Positions 49,377-59,232 of a stretch of DNA of 64,000 nt are shown here, piece after piece. The DNA comes from Bacillota bacterium (GTDB lineage Bacteria; Bacillota; Clostridia; Lachnospirales; Lachnospiraceae). The DNA lies in assembly GCA_023398375.1 (NCBI GenBank), contig JAEWSH010000133.1:62001-126000 (forward strand), written 5' to 3'. Positions within the stretch are counted from its first letter, which is position 1. Each line of letters opens with the position of its first letter. Made by a program: the position numbers and the translations under genes. The notes under the pieces were generated by a model. It did no database searches. It was not told the origin of the DNA and saw only the letters and a program-made list of their open reading frames with translations.

Positions 49377-51860
49377 ATGAGAAAACAGACTTTAAACGGT
49401 ACCTGGAAGATGAAAGAAAGCGGTACGGCACAACTATATGATACTACAGTTCCGGGTTCGGTATTATCCTGCCTGATAGAAAAACAGGTGATTGAAGATC
49501 CGTATTACAGAGAAAATGAGTATCCGACCAGAGATTTATTCTGGAAGGATTATGAGTTTAAGAGAAATTTTGAAGTAACAGAAGAACTAATGCAGGAAAA
49601 TAATCTGGATCTTGTTTGCTTCGGTCTTGATACCTTGACGGATATCTATATAAACGGTTCATTTCTGGCTAGTACAAACAATATGCACCGCACATGGAGG
49701 CTCCCGGTCAGGGATATACTGAAGGTTGGGCAAAACGATATTAGGATTTTATTGAAATCAACATTGCAGTACATAGAAGATTATGAATATGCCGAAAATA
49801 AAGAGATTACATTTACAAATGGTGGTTCCGTGGTAGGAAACCAGTTAATTCGTAAGGCGCATTCCATGTTCGGATGGGACTGGGGCGCACAACTACCGGA
49901 TGCAGGAATCTTCAGAGATATCGAATTGCAGGCGTATTCAGGAGCAAGAGTCCACGACGTATGCATTGATCAATTACATGAAGAGAACAAAGTACAGTTA
50001 ACGCTTCATACAAAAACCGAATTGTGGGAAAAAAAGGCATATACATTACGGATATCTGTGTATGATCCTGCAGGAAAACAGATCGTGACTGTGGAAAATG
50101 AAATTACTACAGAAGATTCCATACAAACACTAACGGTTGAAAATCCGGAACTCTGGTGGCCGAATGGGTTCGGGGAACATCCGTTGTACAGAATAGAGCT
50201 GACGTTATTCAGTCATGATAGTACAATTGATCATTGTGAATATACCATTGGTCTTCGTACCTTGACAGTAAGCCAGGAGAAGGATGAGTGGGGGTCTGAA
50301 TTTGCATTTATGGTAAATGGAATTAAGATCTTTACCAAGGGTGCAAACTATATACCGGAAGACTGCATCTATTCATGGATTACGCCGGAAAGAATAGAAT
50401 ATCTGGTAAAGTCGAGTGTGAGGGCAAATTATAATTGTCTTCGTGTCTGGGGCGGTGGATATTACCCGTCAAATACGTTCTATGAGCTGTGCGATCGATA
50501 TGGTTTAATTGTATGGCAGGATCTGATGTACGCCTGCAATGTATATGATCTGACAGAAAAATTTGAAGAAAACATTGTACAGGAGACAATTGATAATGTA
50601 ATCAGAATCAGACATCATGCATGTCTTGGCATCTGGTGCGGCAACAATGAACTGGAATCGGCATGGCATCATTGGGGCGGATTTCAGGAAGAAACAGAAT
50701 ATTTAAGAGCAGATTATATCAAACAATTTGAATATTTATTACCAAAAACAGTGAAAGCGACAGATCGAACCACTTTTTACTGGCCGTCTTCGCCATCTTC
50801 GGGGGGCTGCTTTGATGATCCTGATTGCGAGAACAGAGGAGATACTCATTATTGGTCGGTGTGGCACGGTCTGCTTCCATTCAGTGATTACCAAAATCAT
50901 TACTTCAGATTTTGCTCGGAATTTGGCTTTCAATCGTTCCCATCGCTGAAGACGGTCAAGACCTATACGAAAGAAACGGATCGGAATATTTTCTCATCAG
51001 TAATGGAAAGCCATCAGAAAAATGAAGCAGCAAATGGAAAGATTCTCTATTATTTATCAGAAAACTTCTGTTATCCAAAAGACTTTGACAGCTTGCTGTA
51101 TGTATCCCAAATCTTACAGGCAGTTGCTATAAAGAGCGGTGTGGAGCATTTTAGAAGAAACAGAGGGCGCTGTATGGGATCTCTTTACTGGCAGATCAAC
51201 GATAATTGGCCGGTGGCTTCCTGGGCAAGTATCGATTACTTTGGACGTTGGAAAGCATTACACTACATGGCAAAGAATTTTTATGCGCCGATTGCAGGGA
51301 GTATTGTCCGCCACGAAAACGTAATGGAAGCATATCTTCAGAATGAAAGCCTGAAAGAGGTAAGTGCAACAGCTGTTTTATCCTTAAAGACGATGGATCT
51401 TAAAATTCTGGATAAAAAGGAATTTACAGTGACAGCAGGAGCTCTGGCAAGTGTTAAGATAGGAGAACAGGATTATACACAGTTATTGGAAAAAATTAAG
51501 AAAGATTCAGTTTTTGCAGAAATTGCAATTACTTATGAAGATGGAACAACACAAATTGAAACGGAAACGTTTGAACCATATAAGCACTTGCAATTACCAA
51601 CAGCAAATATAACCACGAAAGTGGAAGAAATAAATGACAATTATGTCATAACACTTCAAACAGATGCTTTTGTCAATTTCGTCGAGCTTGACTTTGAAGA
51701 GGAGGATGGAATTTTTAGTGATAATTACTTTGCGTTAACTGGGAAATCCAGAGAAGTAATCCTCAAAAAGGAAGACATTACAAATGGTACTTTTGCAAAT
51801 GAAGGAGAAGTAGCAGCACGGCTGAAAGTTCGTTCCATTCGGGATAGTTACACATTTTAA
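49377..51860 (+). CDS. Beta-mannosidase, glycoside hydrolase family 2
   Basis: 827 residues from the ATG at 49377 after GGGAGCTAATA. N-terminal sugar-binding domain (LNGTWKMKESG, FGLDTLTDIYINGS), beta-sandwich with ENPELWWPNGFGEHPLY, then a TIM barrel: acid/base Glu in WCGNNELESAW near 425 and nucleophile Glu in CSEFGFQSFPS near 514. Removes terminal beta-1,4-mannose from manno-oligosaccharides or glycans. No signal peptide, so it acts on imported oligosaccharides. Followed after 16 bases by two alpha-galactosidases. Confidence 0.93.
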   Translation: MRKQTLNGTWKMKESGTAQLYDTTVPGSVLSCLIEKQVIEDPYYRENEYPTRDLFWKDYEFKRNFEVTEELMQENNLDLVCFGLDTLTDIYINGSFLASTNNMHRTWRLPVRDILKVGQNDIRILLKSTLQYIEDYEYAENKEITFTNGGSVVGNQLIRKAHSMFGWDWGAQLPDAGIFRDIELQAYSGARVHDVCIDQLHEENKVQLTLHTKTELWEKKAYTLRISVYDPAGKQIVTVENEITTEDSIQTLTVENPELWWPNGFGEHPLYRIELTLFSHDSTIDHCEYTIGLRTLTVSQEKDEWGSEFAFMVNGIKIFTKGANYIPEDCIYSWITPERIEYLVKSSVRANYNCLRVWGGGYYPSNTFYELCDRYGLIVWQDLMYACNVYDLTEKFEENIVQETIDNVIRIRHHACLGIWCGNNELESAWHHWGGFQEETEYLRADYIKQFEYLLPKTVKATDRTTFYWPSSPSSGGCFDDPDCENRGDTHYWSVWHGLLPFSDYQNHYFRFCSEFGFQSFPSLKTVKTYTKETDRNIFSSVMESHQKNEAANGKILYYLSENFCYPKDFDSLLYVSQILQAVAIKSGVEHFRRNRGRCMGSLYWQINDNWPVASWASIDYFGRWKALHYMAKNFYAPIAGSIVRHENVMEAYLQNESLKEVSATAVLSLKTMDLKILDKKEFTVTAGALASVKIGEQDYTQLLEKIKKDSVFAEIAITYEDGTTQIETETFEPYKHLQLPTANITTKVEEINDNYVITLQTDAFVNFVELDFEEEDGIFSDNYFALTGKSREVILKKEDITNGTFANEGEVAARLKVRSIRDSYTF

Positions 51861-51876
51861 AAAGAGGAGAAACGTT

Positions 51877-54066
51877 ATGGGAATCACTTATTATGAAAAA
51901 GAACGCATATTCAAATTAGATACACCAGAAACCAGTTATGTGATTGGAATTGTAGATGAGGAGAATTTTGTAGGACATATCTATTATGGTAAGAAAATAG
52001 AAGATCATGATTTGCAGTATTTAATAAGAATCGAGGAAGCGCCATTTGTGCCAAGTCAAAATGACAGAGACCGCCTTTCCTTTTATGACTCGTTCCCGAT
52101 GGAATATTCCACACATGGGATCGGCGATTTCAGGGAAGACAGCATTGCCGTAGAGACAACGGGCGGACATACGGCAGTAAAATTATCTTACAGCTCGCAT
52201 CAGATCATGAACGGTAAGAAGACTCTGGAGGGACTTCCGGCAACATTTGGAACGAAGACAGATTGTATGACGCTGGAACTGACATTGAAAGACACTGTAT
52301 TGGGCTTAGAGGTTATTTTGAGCTATACTGTGTTTGAAGATGTAGATGCTATTTCGAGAAACGTACGCGTCATAAATACAGGCTCAGATCATATGTATCT
52401 CACCAAAATATTATCTATGTGTATGGATATGGACAATCAGGAATTTGATCTGATCACACTGCATGGTTCCTGGGCAAGAGAGCGTCATATTCAGAGACGT
52501 AAAATTGGATTCGGAAAACAAGGGGTAGGTTCTGTACGAGGAGAATCCGGACATCAGGATCATCCGTTCATGGCATTGGTAGCAAAAAGTACTACGCAGG
52601 ACATAGGAGATGCGTATGGTTTTAATTTGGTATATTCCGGTAATCATATTGCTGAAGTATCGATGAATCAATTCGAAAATATCCGTGCTGTGATGGGAGT
52701 TCATCCATATCACTTTAAGTGGAAACTGGAGCCAATGAGCTCTTTTCAGTCACCTGAAGCCGTGTTGGTCTATTCTTCTGAAGGGATTGGAGGTATGAGC
52801 AGGAATTTTCATGATCTATACCGCCATCATTTGATTCGTGGTGTGTATAAAGATAAAAAAAGACCGATTCTGATCAATAACTGGGAAGCAACGTATTTTG
52901 ATTTTAATACGGAGAAGTTATTGGGCATTGCAAAACAAGCAGCAACGCTGGGTATTGAGATGCTGGTCATGGATGATGGCTGGTTTGGAAGCAGAAGCAG
53001 CGATAATATGGCACTTGGTGACTGGACGGTAAATGAAGATAAGATACAGGGAGGATTAAAGCATCTTGTTGATGAGGTAAATAAGCTTGGATTAAAATTT
53101 GGAATCTGGTTTGAGCCGGAGATGATCTCTCCAGATTCTGACTTGTACCGTGCACATCCGGACTGGGCGATCGCCATACCGAATCGTACTGCAGGCCTTG
53201 CCAGAAATCAGTATGTGCTTGATTTTTCCAGACAGGAAGTGCTGGACTATATTTATGAAAGTGTAGCCAAAGTCTTGAGAAGTGCTAATATTGAATACGT
53301 AAAATGGGATATGAACCGTCCGTTAAGTGATATCGGAAGTGCAGTCCTCCCGGCTGACCGGCAAGGTGAATTGTACCATAGATATGTACTTGGGGTATAT
53401 CAGATGCAAGAAAGGCTGACCAAAGAATTTCCGCAGTTATTACTAGAAAATTGTTCGGGCGGGGGAGCCAGATTTGATGCTGGTATGCTGTATTACAGCC
53501 CACAGATCTGGTGTTCTGATGATACGGATGCAATTGAAAGATTAGAGATACAGGAAGGCACGGCTATGGTTTATCCGCTTTCTGCTATGGGTGCACATGT
53601 AAGTGACTGCCCAAATCATACGGTCGGCCGCGTGACTCCTTTTGAGACAAGAGGCTACGTGGCATTGGCCGGAACGTTTGGCTATGAGCTGGATGTGACT
53701 AAAATTCCGCAAGCGGACGCAGACATGATTCCGGGGCAAATTGCAATGTACCACAAGTATAATGATTTGGTAAGAATGGGTGACTACTATCGATTAGCAT
53801 CCTATTCAGAAAATCGCATGTATGATTGTTGGGAAGTAGTGTCGAAGGATAAGAGTGAAGCATTGGTGACATTCATACAAGTTATGAACCGTGCCAACAG
53901 CAGGAGCAGGAACATCAAACTAAGAGGATTGAATCCGGGAAAACAATACAAAATTAAGGGGACAGAAAAAGTGTATTATGGAAGCACCCTTATGAATGCA
54001 GGCATTCAGATTCAGAATCCTTGGGGAGATTTCAGGGGACAATTAATCCATATTGTGGAAAAATAG
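51877..54066 (+). CDS. Alpha-galactosidase, glycoside hydrolase family 36
   Basis: 729 residues, standard length for family 36. Barrel motifs: VMDDGWFGSR, FGIWFEPEMISPDSDLYR, nucleophile Asp in YVKWDMNRPLSD, ENCSGGGARFDAG and acid/base Asp in WCSDDTDAIERL. Cleaves terminal alpha-1,6-galactose from raffinose-type sugars or galactomanno-oligosaccharides in the cytoplasm. ATG follows AAAGAGGAGAAACGTT. Middle gene of the mannosidase operon. Confidence 0.95.
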   Translation: MGITYYEKERIFKLDTPETSYVIGIVDEENFVGHIYYGKKIEDHDLQYLIRIEEAPFVPSQNDRDRLSFYDSFPMEYSTHGIGDFREDSIAVETTGGHTAVKLSYSSHQIMNGKKTLEGLPATFGTKTDCMTLELTLKDTVLGLEVILSYTVFEDVDAISRNVRVINTGSDHMYLTKILSMCMDMDNQEFDLITLHGSWARERHIQRRKIGFGKQGVGSVRGESGHQDHPFMALVAKSTTQDIGDAYGFNLVYSGNHIAEVSMNQFENIRAVMGVHPYHFKWKLEPMSSFQSPEAVLVYSSEGIGGMSRNFHDLYRHHLIRGVYKDKKRPILINNWEATYFDFNTEKLLGIAKQAATLGIEMLVMDDGWFGSRSSDNMALGDWTVNEDKIQGGLKHLVDEVNKLGLKFGIWFEPEMISPDSDLYRAHPDWAIAIPNRTAGLARNQYVLDFSRQEVLDYIYESVAKVLRSANIEYVKWDMNRPLSDIGSAVLPADRQGELYHRYVLGVYQMQERLTKEFPQLLLENCSGGGARFDAGMLYYSPQIWCSDDTDAIERLEIQEGTAMVYPLSAMGAHVSDCPNHTVGRVTPFETRGYVALAGTFGYELDVTKIPQADADMIPGQIAMYHKYNDLVRMGDYYRLASYSENRMYDCWEVVSKDKSEALVTFIQVMNRANSRSRNIKLRGLNPGKQYKIKGTEKVYYGSTLMNAGIQIQNPWGDFRGQLIHIVEK

Positions 54067-54085
54067 AAGAGAGGTATGATTGGGT

Positions 54086-56209
54086 ATGATGGAGCAAATT
54101 AAGATTGAGGAGAACGGGATTCATATTGTATTTGGCATTAATGAAAATAAGGAATTAAAACTGTTGCATTTTTCATCTTTGGAACTGGATGAAAAGGATT
54201 TTGCAGAACCGCAATTAATGAAGGAATCTTTTCAATTGGTACAGGTCAATTTTTCGGGCTATAACAGACCGTATGAGCGGCACGGTAATAAGTATATCGT
54301 AACAGCACCGGGATATTTGTTGAAATATGTGGATATGCAGGATGATGTAAATGAAATTGGCCGATTATTGATCATTACACAGGAAGATACAGAAGTGACA
54401 GGTACAAGGGTAGTGACCTACATGCAGTTTTATGCTGGTACATCAATGGTGAGATGTCATAATGTGGTAACCAATATAGGAACACAGGTGCAGACATTAG
54501 AGTATCTCTCATCCTTCTGTTATTTTGGGTTGGAAAAAGAAGGTGCCTCTTCTTCGGATGATAAGATGTACTTAAGTTATGCCAATAATGGCTGGCAGAA
54601 GGAAATGAGCTGGAGAACACAAAGTTTTGCAGAAATGGGCATGGCACAGACGCAGCCTGCCATTTTTCAGCGTACCTCCAAGACAATAGAAGTGACCAAT
54701 ACCGGTAACTGGTCTACCAAGGAATATCTTCCGATGGGATATGTGGAAAATAGAGAAGCGGGAACAAGTCTCTTCTGGCAGATCGAGCATAATGGCTCCT
54801 GGCATTATGAAATCGGAGATATGCATGGGCATTTTTATACCTGCATCAGCGGACCGACAGAAATACAGTCTCATTGGTCAATTGATTTAAAACCGGGAGA
54901 AAGCTTTACATCCGTTCCGGTCGCAGTAGGTGTGGGGCATGATGATCTGTCAACAGATATGGGAGAACTGACAAAATACCGCCGGATGATCAGAAGAAAA
55001 AATGATGATAACGAAAATCTTCCAGTCATATTTAATGATTATATGAACTGTTTGTTTGGAGATCCGACGACAGAAAAGGAATTGCCTCTTGTAGACGCGG
55101 CAGCCAAGTCTGGATGTGAATATTTTGTCATTGATGCGGGATGGTATGCGGCCGGCGAATGGTGGGATAATGTTGGAGAATGGCAGGAGAGCAGAGAAAG
55201 ATTCCCCAATGGTCTGAAGGAAGTTACAGATTATATTAGAAGTAAGGGTATGATTCCGGGTGTCTGGCTGGAATTGGAAGTCATGGGCATCAACTGTGAG
55301 AAGGCAAAAAGTGTTCCGGATGACTGGTTTTTTGTGCGCCATGGCAAGCGTGTCTTTGACAGGAGCCGTTACCAATTGGATTTTCGTAATCCGGCTGTGA
55401 TTGCACATGTGACAGAAGTTGTGGATCGTGTAGTCAGGGAATATGGAATAGGTTATATTAAAATGGACTATAATATCGAGCCTGGTATTGGGACAGAAAT
55501 TCATGCAGATAGTGTCGGTGAGGGCATGCTGGAGCATGAAAGAGCATATTTAAAGTGGCTGGATTCTATTTTCAATAAATATCCGGATCTTGTTATCGAA
55601 AACTGCTCAAGTGGTGGCCTGCGTATTGATTATGCAATGCTGAGCCGTTATAGTATCCAATCTACAAGTGACCAGGAAGATTATCGCAATTATGCAACGA
55701 TTGCAGCAAATGCAGCAACAGGTGTGACACCTGAACAGGCAGCGGTCTGGTCTTATCCGCTGCGTGAAGGGGATAAGGAAGAAGCCATTTTTAATATGGT
55801 AAATGCGATGTTACTGCGTATTCACCAAAGCGGTCATCTTGCAGAATTGACACCGGAACGAATTGCACTTGTAGATGAGGGAATCTGCTATTATAAAAAG
55901 ATAAGACAGGACATCAAAAAAGCCCTTCCATTCTGGCCGATCGGTCTGGCTGATAATCTTGACAAGTGGGTGTGTACCGGATTAAAAACGGAACGAAAGG
56001 CATATCTGGCGGTCTGGAAAAGAGGCGGCGAGAAGAGAGAGCAGGCGCTTCCGCTTGCAGCATTTTTACAGAACAGCGAACAAATAACAATTACGCAGGC
56101 ATATCCGGAAAAGGAACCGTGTCAGTACACATATGATGATGTGAAAGGAATGCTGCATGTAAGATTTGAAAAGGAGACAATGGCCAGAATATTTGAAATT
56201 ACTTATTAG
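54086..56209 (+). CDS. Second alpha-galactosidase-like GH36 enzyme
   Basis: 707 residues from the ATG at 54086; a TTG six bases upstream is the alternative. A divergent family-36 member: CEYFVIDAGWYAAGEWWDNV, MIPGVWLELEVMG, nucleophile Asp in YIKMDYNIEPG, ENCSSGGLRIDYAM and acid/base Asp in QSTSDQEDYRNY. Sequence is quite different from the upstream GH36, so it is not a recent duplicate and probably has another linkage or chain-length preference. No signal peptide. Its last codons are repeated imperfectly downstream at 56359-56384. Confidence 0.88.
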   Translation: MMEQIKIEENGIHIVFGINENKELKLLHFSSLELDEKDFAEPQLMKESFQLVQVNFSGYNRPYERHGNKYIVTAPGYLLKYVDMQDDVNEIGRLLIITQEDTEVTGTRVVTYMQFYAGTSMVRCHNVVTNIGTQVQTLEYLSSFCYFGLEKEGASSSDDKMYLSYANNGWQKEMSWRTQSFAEMGMAQTQPAIFQRTSKTIEVTNTGNWSTKEYLPMGYVENREAGTSLFWQIEHNGSWHYEIGDMHGHFYTCISGPTEIQSHWSIDLKPGESFTSVPVAVGVGHDDLSTDMGELTKYRRMIRRKNDDNENLPVIFNDYMNCLFGDPTTEKELPLVDAAAKSGCEYFVIDAGWYAAGEWWDNVGEWQESRERFPNGLKEVTDYIRSKGMIPGVWLELEVMGINCEKAKSVPDDWFFVRHGKRVFDRSRYQLDFRNPAVIAHVTEVVDRVVREYGIGYIKMDYNIEPGIGTEIHADSVGEGMLEHERAYLKWLDSIFNKYPDLVIENCSSGGLRIDYAMLSRYSIQSTSDQEDYRNYATIAANAATGVTPEQAAVWSYPLREGDKEEAIFNMVNAMLLRIHQSGHLAELTPERIALVDEGICYYKKIRQDIKKALPFWPIGLADNLDKWVCTGLKTERKAYLAVWKRGGEKREQALPLAAFLQNSEQITITQAYPEKEPCQYTYDDVKGMLHVRFEKETMARIFEITY

Positions 56210-56384
56210 AAATATTGTTACAGTTCAGCAATGAATACCGCGAGGTGTTTTTTGTGATCGTAGGTCACAGAAAACCTGAGTTTTTCATGCGCGGAATTAT
56301 ACAGAATGCATAATTTCTGTGCATAACTGTTGCTATGAAGCCGTAAGGCTGAGTAGTAACAGAATATTTGAAATAACGTATTAA
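56183..56384 (+). repeat. Direct repeat of the GH36 gene end flanking a 150-bp insert
   Basis: CAGAATATTTGAAATTAC and following bases at 56185-56209 recur as CAGAATATTTGAAATAAC at 56360-56384; both encode RIFEITY and a stop. Between them is a 17-bp imperfect inverted repeat near 56243-56277. This may be the scar of an insertion or the remnant of a deleted GH36 paralogue. Confidence 0.5.
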
Positions 56385-56390
56385 TAAATG

Positions 56391-56460
56391 TTGACAAAGG
56401 AAATTGCATTTATTACAATACAATTAGTTAAAATAAAGTAAAAAGTACTTAAAAGTACTT
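56391..56460 (+). promoter_or_regulatory. Promoter of the second lacI gene with tandem palindromes
   Basis: TTGACA (56391-56396), 17-base spacer, TACAAT (56414-56419). Two AAGTACTT palindromes at 56443-56450 and 56453-56460, exactly 10 bp apart, lie downstream of the start, as expected for autorepression. Confidence 0.75.
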
Positions 56461-56474
56461 AAACGAGGAAAAAG

Positions 56475-57500
56475 ATGGCAAAGAAAGTAAAAATGGCTGA
56501 TATCGCAACTACATTAGGGGTCAGTACAGTAACGGTATCCAAGGCATTGTCAGAACAAAAAGGCGTAAGTGAAGAAATGCGCGAAAAGATTAAAAAACTT
56601 GCGGATGAGTTAGGCTATAAACAACCTTCACTAATGAAAAGTAACAGGAAAAACCAAAGCTATAATATTGGCATCATTGTACCGGAAAGATATTTTGGAA
56701 AATATGATTCGTTTTACTGGCAGATGTATCAGGAAGTAACAACAAAAGCAGTGCAGAAAGAATGTTTTACCATGCTGGAGGCAATCAATGCTGCCGACGA
56801 AGCAAATCTGGTACTTCCGAAACTGATCAAAGAGAAGAAGGTGGATGGTGTCATTCTGATCGGACGTCCGAGCAATGCATATGTAAAATTAATAAGAGAG
56901 GAAGAAAGTCTTCCGCTTGTGTGCCTGGATTTTTTTGATGAATCAAGTAATTGTGATGCAGTAATCTCTGATGGATACTATGGTACCTATATGCTGACTA
57001 ATTATTTATTTGATATGGGTCATGAAGATATCGCGTATGTAGGTACCCTGCTTTATACCAGCAGCATTACGGATCGTTATTTTGGATACTGCAAATCTTT
57101 GATGGAACATGGAAGAAAAATAGAAGAGGACCGAATCGTTAATGACAGAGACTGGGAGAACGGAGATGTATCAGAGGAAAATATCCATTTACCAGAGAGG
57201 ATGCCCACGGCATTTGTTTGTAACAGCGACCTGACGGCGAGTACTTTGATTAAGGTATTGCGTAAAAAAGGATATCGTGTTCCGGAAGATGTCTCTGTAG
57301 TTGGATTTGATAATTATCTTTATCCTGGTTTATGTGATATCGGTATTACGACGTATGACGTCGATGTGAAAGAAATGGCCAGAAAGAGCATACATGTCTT
57401 GCTCAAAAAATTAAGTGGTGAAGTCTATAAGACGGGCGTTCGCATCGTCGAAGGCAATATTGTATATAAAGAAAGCGTTATGCAAAGATACCGGATTTGA
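56475..57500 (+). CDS. LacI-family transcriptional regulator
   Basis: 341 residues. HTH MADIATTLGVSTVTVSKALS and hinge, then a sugar-binding domain (YNIGIIVPERYFGKYDSFYW, DGVILIGRPS, VSVVGFDNYLYPGL). Lies between the alpha-galactosidases and the sugar ABC importer. It probably represses itself through the AAGTACTT pair and perhaps the importer through the related site at 59183-59207. ATG follows GAGGAAAAAG. Confidence 0.92.
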   Translation: MAKKVKMADIATTLGVSTVTVSKALSEQKGVSEEMREKIKKLADELGYKQPSLMKSNRKNQSYNIGIIVPERYFGKYDSFYWQMYQEVTTKAVQKECFTMLEAINAADEANLVLPKLIKEKKVDGVILIGRPSNAYVKLIREEESLPLVCLDFFDESSNCDAVISDGYYGTYMLTNYLFDMGHEDIAYVGTLLYTSSITDRYFGYCKSLMEHGRKIEEDRIVNDRDWENGDVSEENIHLPERMPTAFVCNSDLTASTLIKVLRKKGYRVPEDVSVVGFDNYLYPGLCDIGITTYDVDVKEMARKSIHVLLKKLSGEVYKTGVRIVEGNIVYKESVMQRYRI

Positions 57501-57523
57501 TTTCAAATCCGGTATCTTTTTAA
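57484..57523 (+). terminator. Terminator overlapping the lacI stop
   Basis: Perfect 15-bp stem AAAGATACCGGATTT (57484-57498) / AAATCCGGTATCTTT (57504-57518) and a T run. Confidence 0.93.
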
Positions 57524-57537
57524 GAAGGAGTTATGAA

Positions 57538-57943
57538 ATGAAAAAACTAGAAATTAAGAAGATAGCAGTATGGTTTGCTATTTGCTTATTAGTGTTTATT
57601 TTCTCAACATTTTTACATGAATGCGGTCATGGATTGGCAAATAAGATTAATGGTGTTTCTGTAAGCACAGGATTTAATAGAGTGGGTAATGCTTTTAGAT
57701 ATCCATTTGATTCAGATTTTAGAACAGGTTATAATACCACGCCAGCCTTTTTGATGGATTTTGGTGTGCCAACTACATTAGTATGTGCGGTATTATTTTC
57801 AACTGTGCTATATGTTAAAAAAGATTGGAATAAAACCGTTAATGTTTAAGGGAATGATGCCAAGCTTATGGCTGGCGTATGTTGTTTCTTTTATTCTGGA
57901 AAACTACCTTGACAATATTGTTCGTATCAATTGGATAGCATGA
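57538..57943 (+). pseudogene. Frameshifted M50-like membrane metalloprotease remnant
   Basis: The ATG at 57538 (AGAAGGAGTT upstream) opens a 103-codon frame with a transmembrane helix containing the zinc motif HECGH (His27-His31), followed by ANKINGVSVSTGFNRVGNAF. It stops at 57847-57849. An overlapping frame (57842-57943) continues with the hydrophobic stretch PSLWLAYVVSFILENYLDN, as if a single-base indel had broken the protein. Even joined, about 135 residues is short for an M50 peptidase, and the second metal motif is not seen. Probably a decaying gene; a short functional protein cannot be excluded. Confidence 0.6.
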
Positions 57944-57982
57944 AAAATTCCAATTTACATGCGCTTACCATTGGGGATACGC

Positions 57983-58876
57983 TTATGCAGGAGGCCGCTT
58001 TCGGTATGCAAGCGGAGTGACTCCGGTCTGCTGTTTGAATAAACGAATAAAGTGATTGGTATTTTCAAAACCTACCATATAGCTGATTTCATTAATGCGC
58101 TTATCGGTATAGATAAGTGCCTCCTTGGCGACATCGATCCGCTTGCGGTTGAGATATTGAATTGGCGAAATATTGTATTGTGCAGTGAATTCACGGCATA
58201 AACGATATTTGCTGATATGATAATGCTGTTCTATTTCATCCAGTGAAAAATGATTCTGATAATTGATATCAAATTCTTTTTTTACATCTGCTATATACTC
58301 AGGGACATTGAAGTCCGTCTCCAACAATTGATTTTTTTCCAGAATTAATTCTAATAAAATATCAATAATCAGTTTGGCGTGTAGAAAGTGCTTTGTTTCA
58401 TTTTTATGAAGCTGTGTATATAAATGTTGTATCATATGATCCAGGCTGGAAGCAGGAGATAGAATGTGCAGATTTTCATAATGATCGATAAAAGTGCGGT
58501 ATAAAAAGGACAGAGGTGCACCATTGATATAAAATACTTTATAATTCCAAGGTGACTGTTTGATTTCAATGCGATGGTTTTCACGACAATCGATAAGACA
58601 GAGTGTATGTGGCATTAATGGATAAGATCTTGTATCATAGATGAGAGTTCCGGCACCGCTCTGTGTATAAATCAAGCAAAAAGAATTAAAATGAGACAAT
58701 TCATAATAGTATGGATACATTGCGGTGATATTTGCAAAAGCTTGCGCGTAAAGCAGATTATCTGCAATCGTATCAGGTACCTTGTGAGTAGCGGGAAGAT
58801 AGTCTTTAATTTGTCTGGACTTGGTAAGATTTACATCAGACCGTAATGCCTCCAAAAATGAACGTTCAAAGTCCAT
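57983..58876 (-). CDS. AraC-family transcriptional regulator
   Basis: 297 residues from the ATG at 58876 after TTGGAGG; the open frame extends 20 codons further without a site. N-terminal cupin-like sensing region (about 60-140) and C-terminal double HTH: HYHISKYRLCREFTAQYNIS and RINEISYMVGFENTNHFIRL with the closing FKQQTGVTPLAYRK. Divergent from the sugar importer genes, so a local activator responding to the imported sugar is likely. Confidence 0.92.
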   Translation of the reverse strand: MDFERSFLEALRSDVNLTKSRQIKDYLPATHKVPDTIADNLLYAQAFANITAMYPYYYELSHFNSFCLIYTQSGAGTLIYDTRSYPLMPHTLCLIDCRENHRIEIKQSPWNYKVFYINGAPLSFLYRTFIDHYENLHILSPASSLDHMIQHLYTQLHKNETKHFLHAKLIIDILLELILEKNQLLETDFNVPEYIADVKKEFDINYQNHFSLDEIEQHYHISKYRLCREFTAQYNISPIQYLNRKRIDVAKEALIYTDKRINEISYMVGFENTNHFIRLFKQQTGVTPLAYRKRPPA

Positions 58877-59232
58877 AGTAAAAACCTCCAATCTTTGTCC
58901 TTTCATCATAAAGGATAAAATCATACAATTCAACAAGAATTGTGTATTCAGTGTAAGAAATGTAAGATAAATAGGATCAAAACTATTATGAAGTTAACAA
59001 TAGCTATTAAGTTAGGTAAAATTAAGTTAAAATGTAGATAAAATGTAAAAAAATAACATAATTATGCACAAAAAAGAGGTTTTGTGGTTGCGCAAATATA
59101 AGAAATGTCTAATAAAAGCAATAAATGAATATAAAAAGCAAGAATAAGTGATGATTAAAAAAATAATTAAGTTAAAATTAATTTAAGCTACTTAGAAAGT
59201 AACTTAAAAAATAATAGGGAGGAATTATAAAA
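58877..59232. promoter_or_regulatory. Divergent araC/importer region with an inverted repeat
   Basis: 356 very AT-rich bases. TTAAGCTACTT (59183-59193) and AAGTAACTTAA (59197-59207) form an 11-bp inverted repeat with one mismatch around AGA, just before the importer gene's GGGAGG. Its TACTT/AAGTA half-sites resemble the AAGTACTT pair before the lacI gene. Other AAGTTA-type repeats lie near 58990-59030. No clear promoter boxes. Confidence 0.5.

Noticed and set aside
54950..55537. 195-codon minus-strand frame opposite the second GH36 gene
   Set aside because: The plus strand encodes all catalytic motifs of GH36 here.
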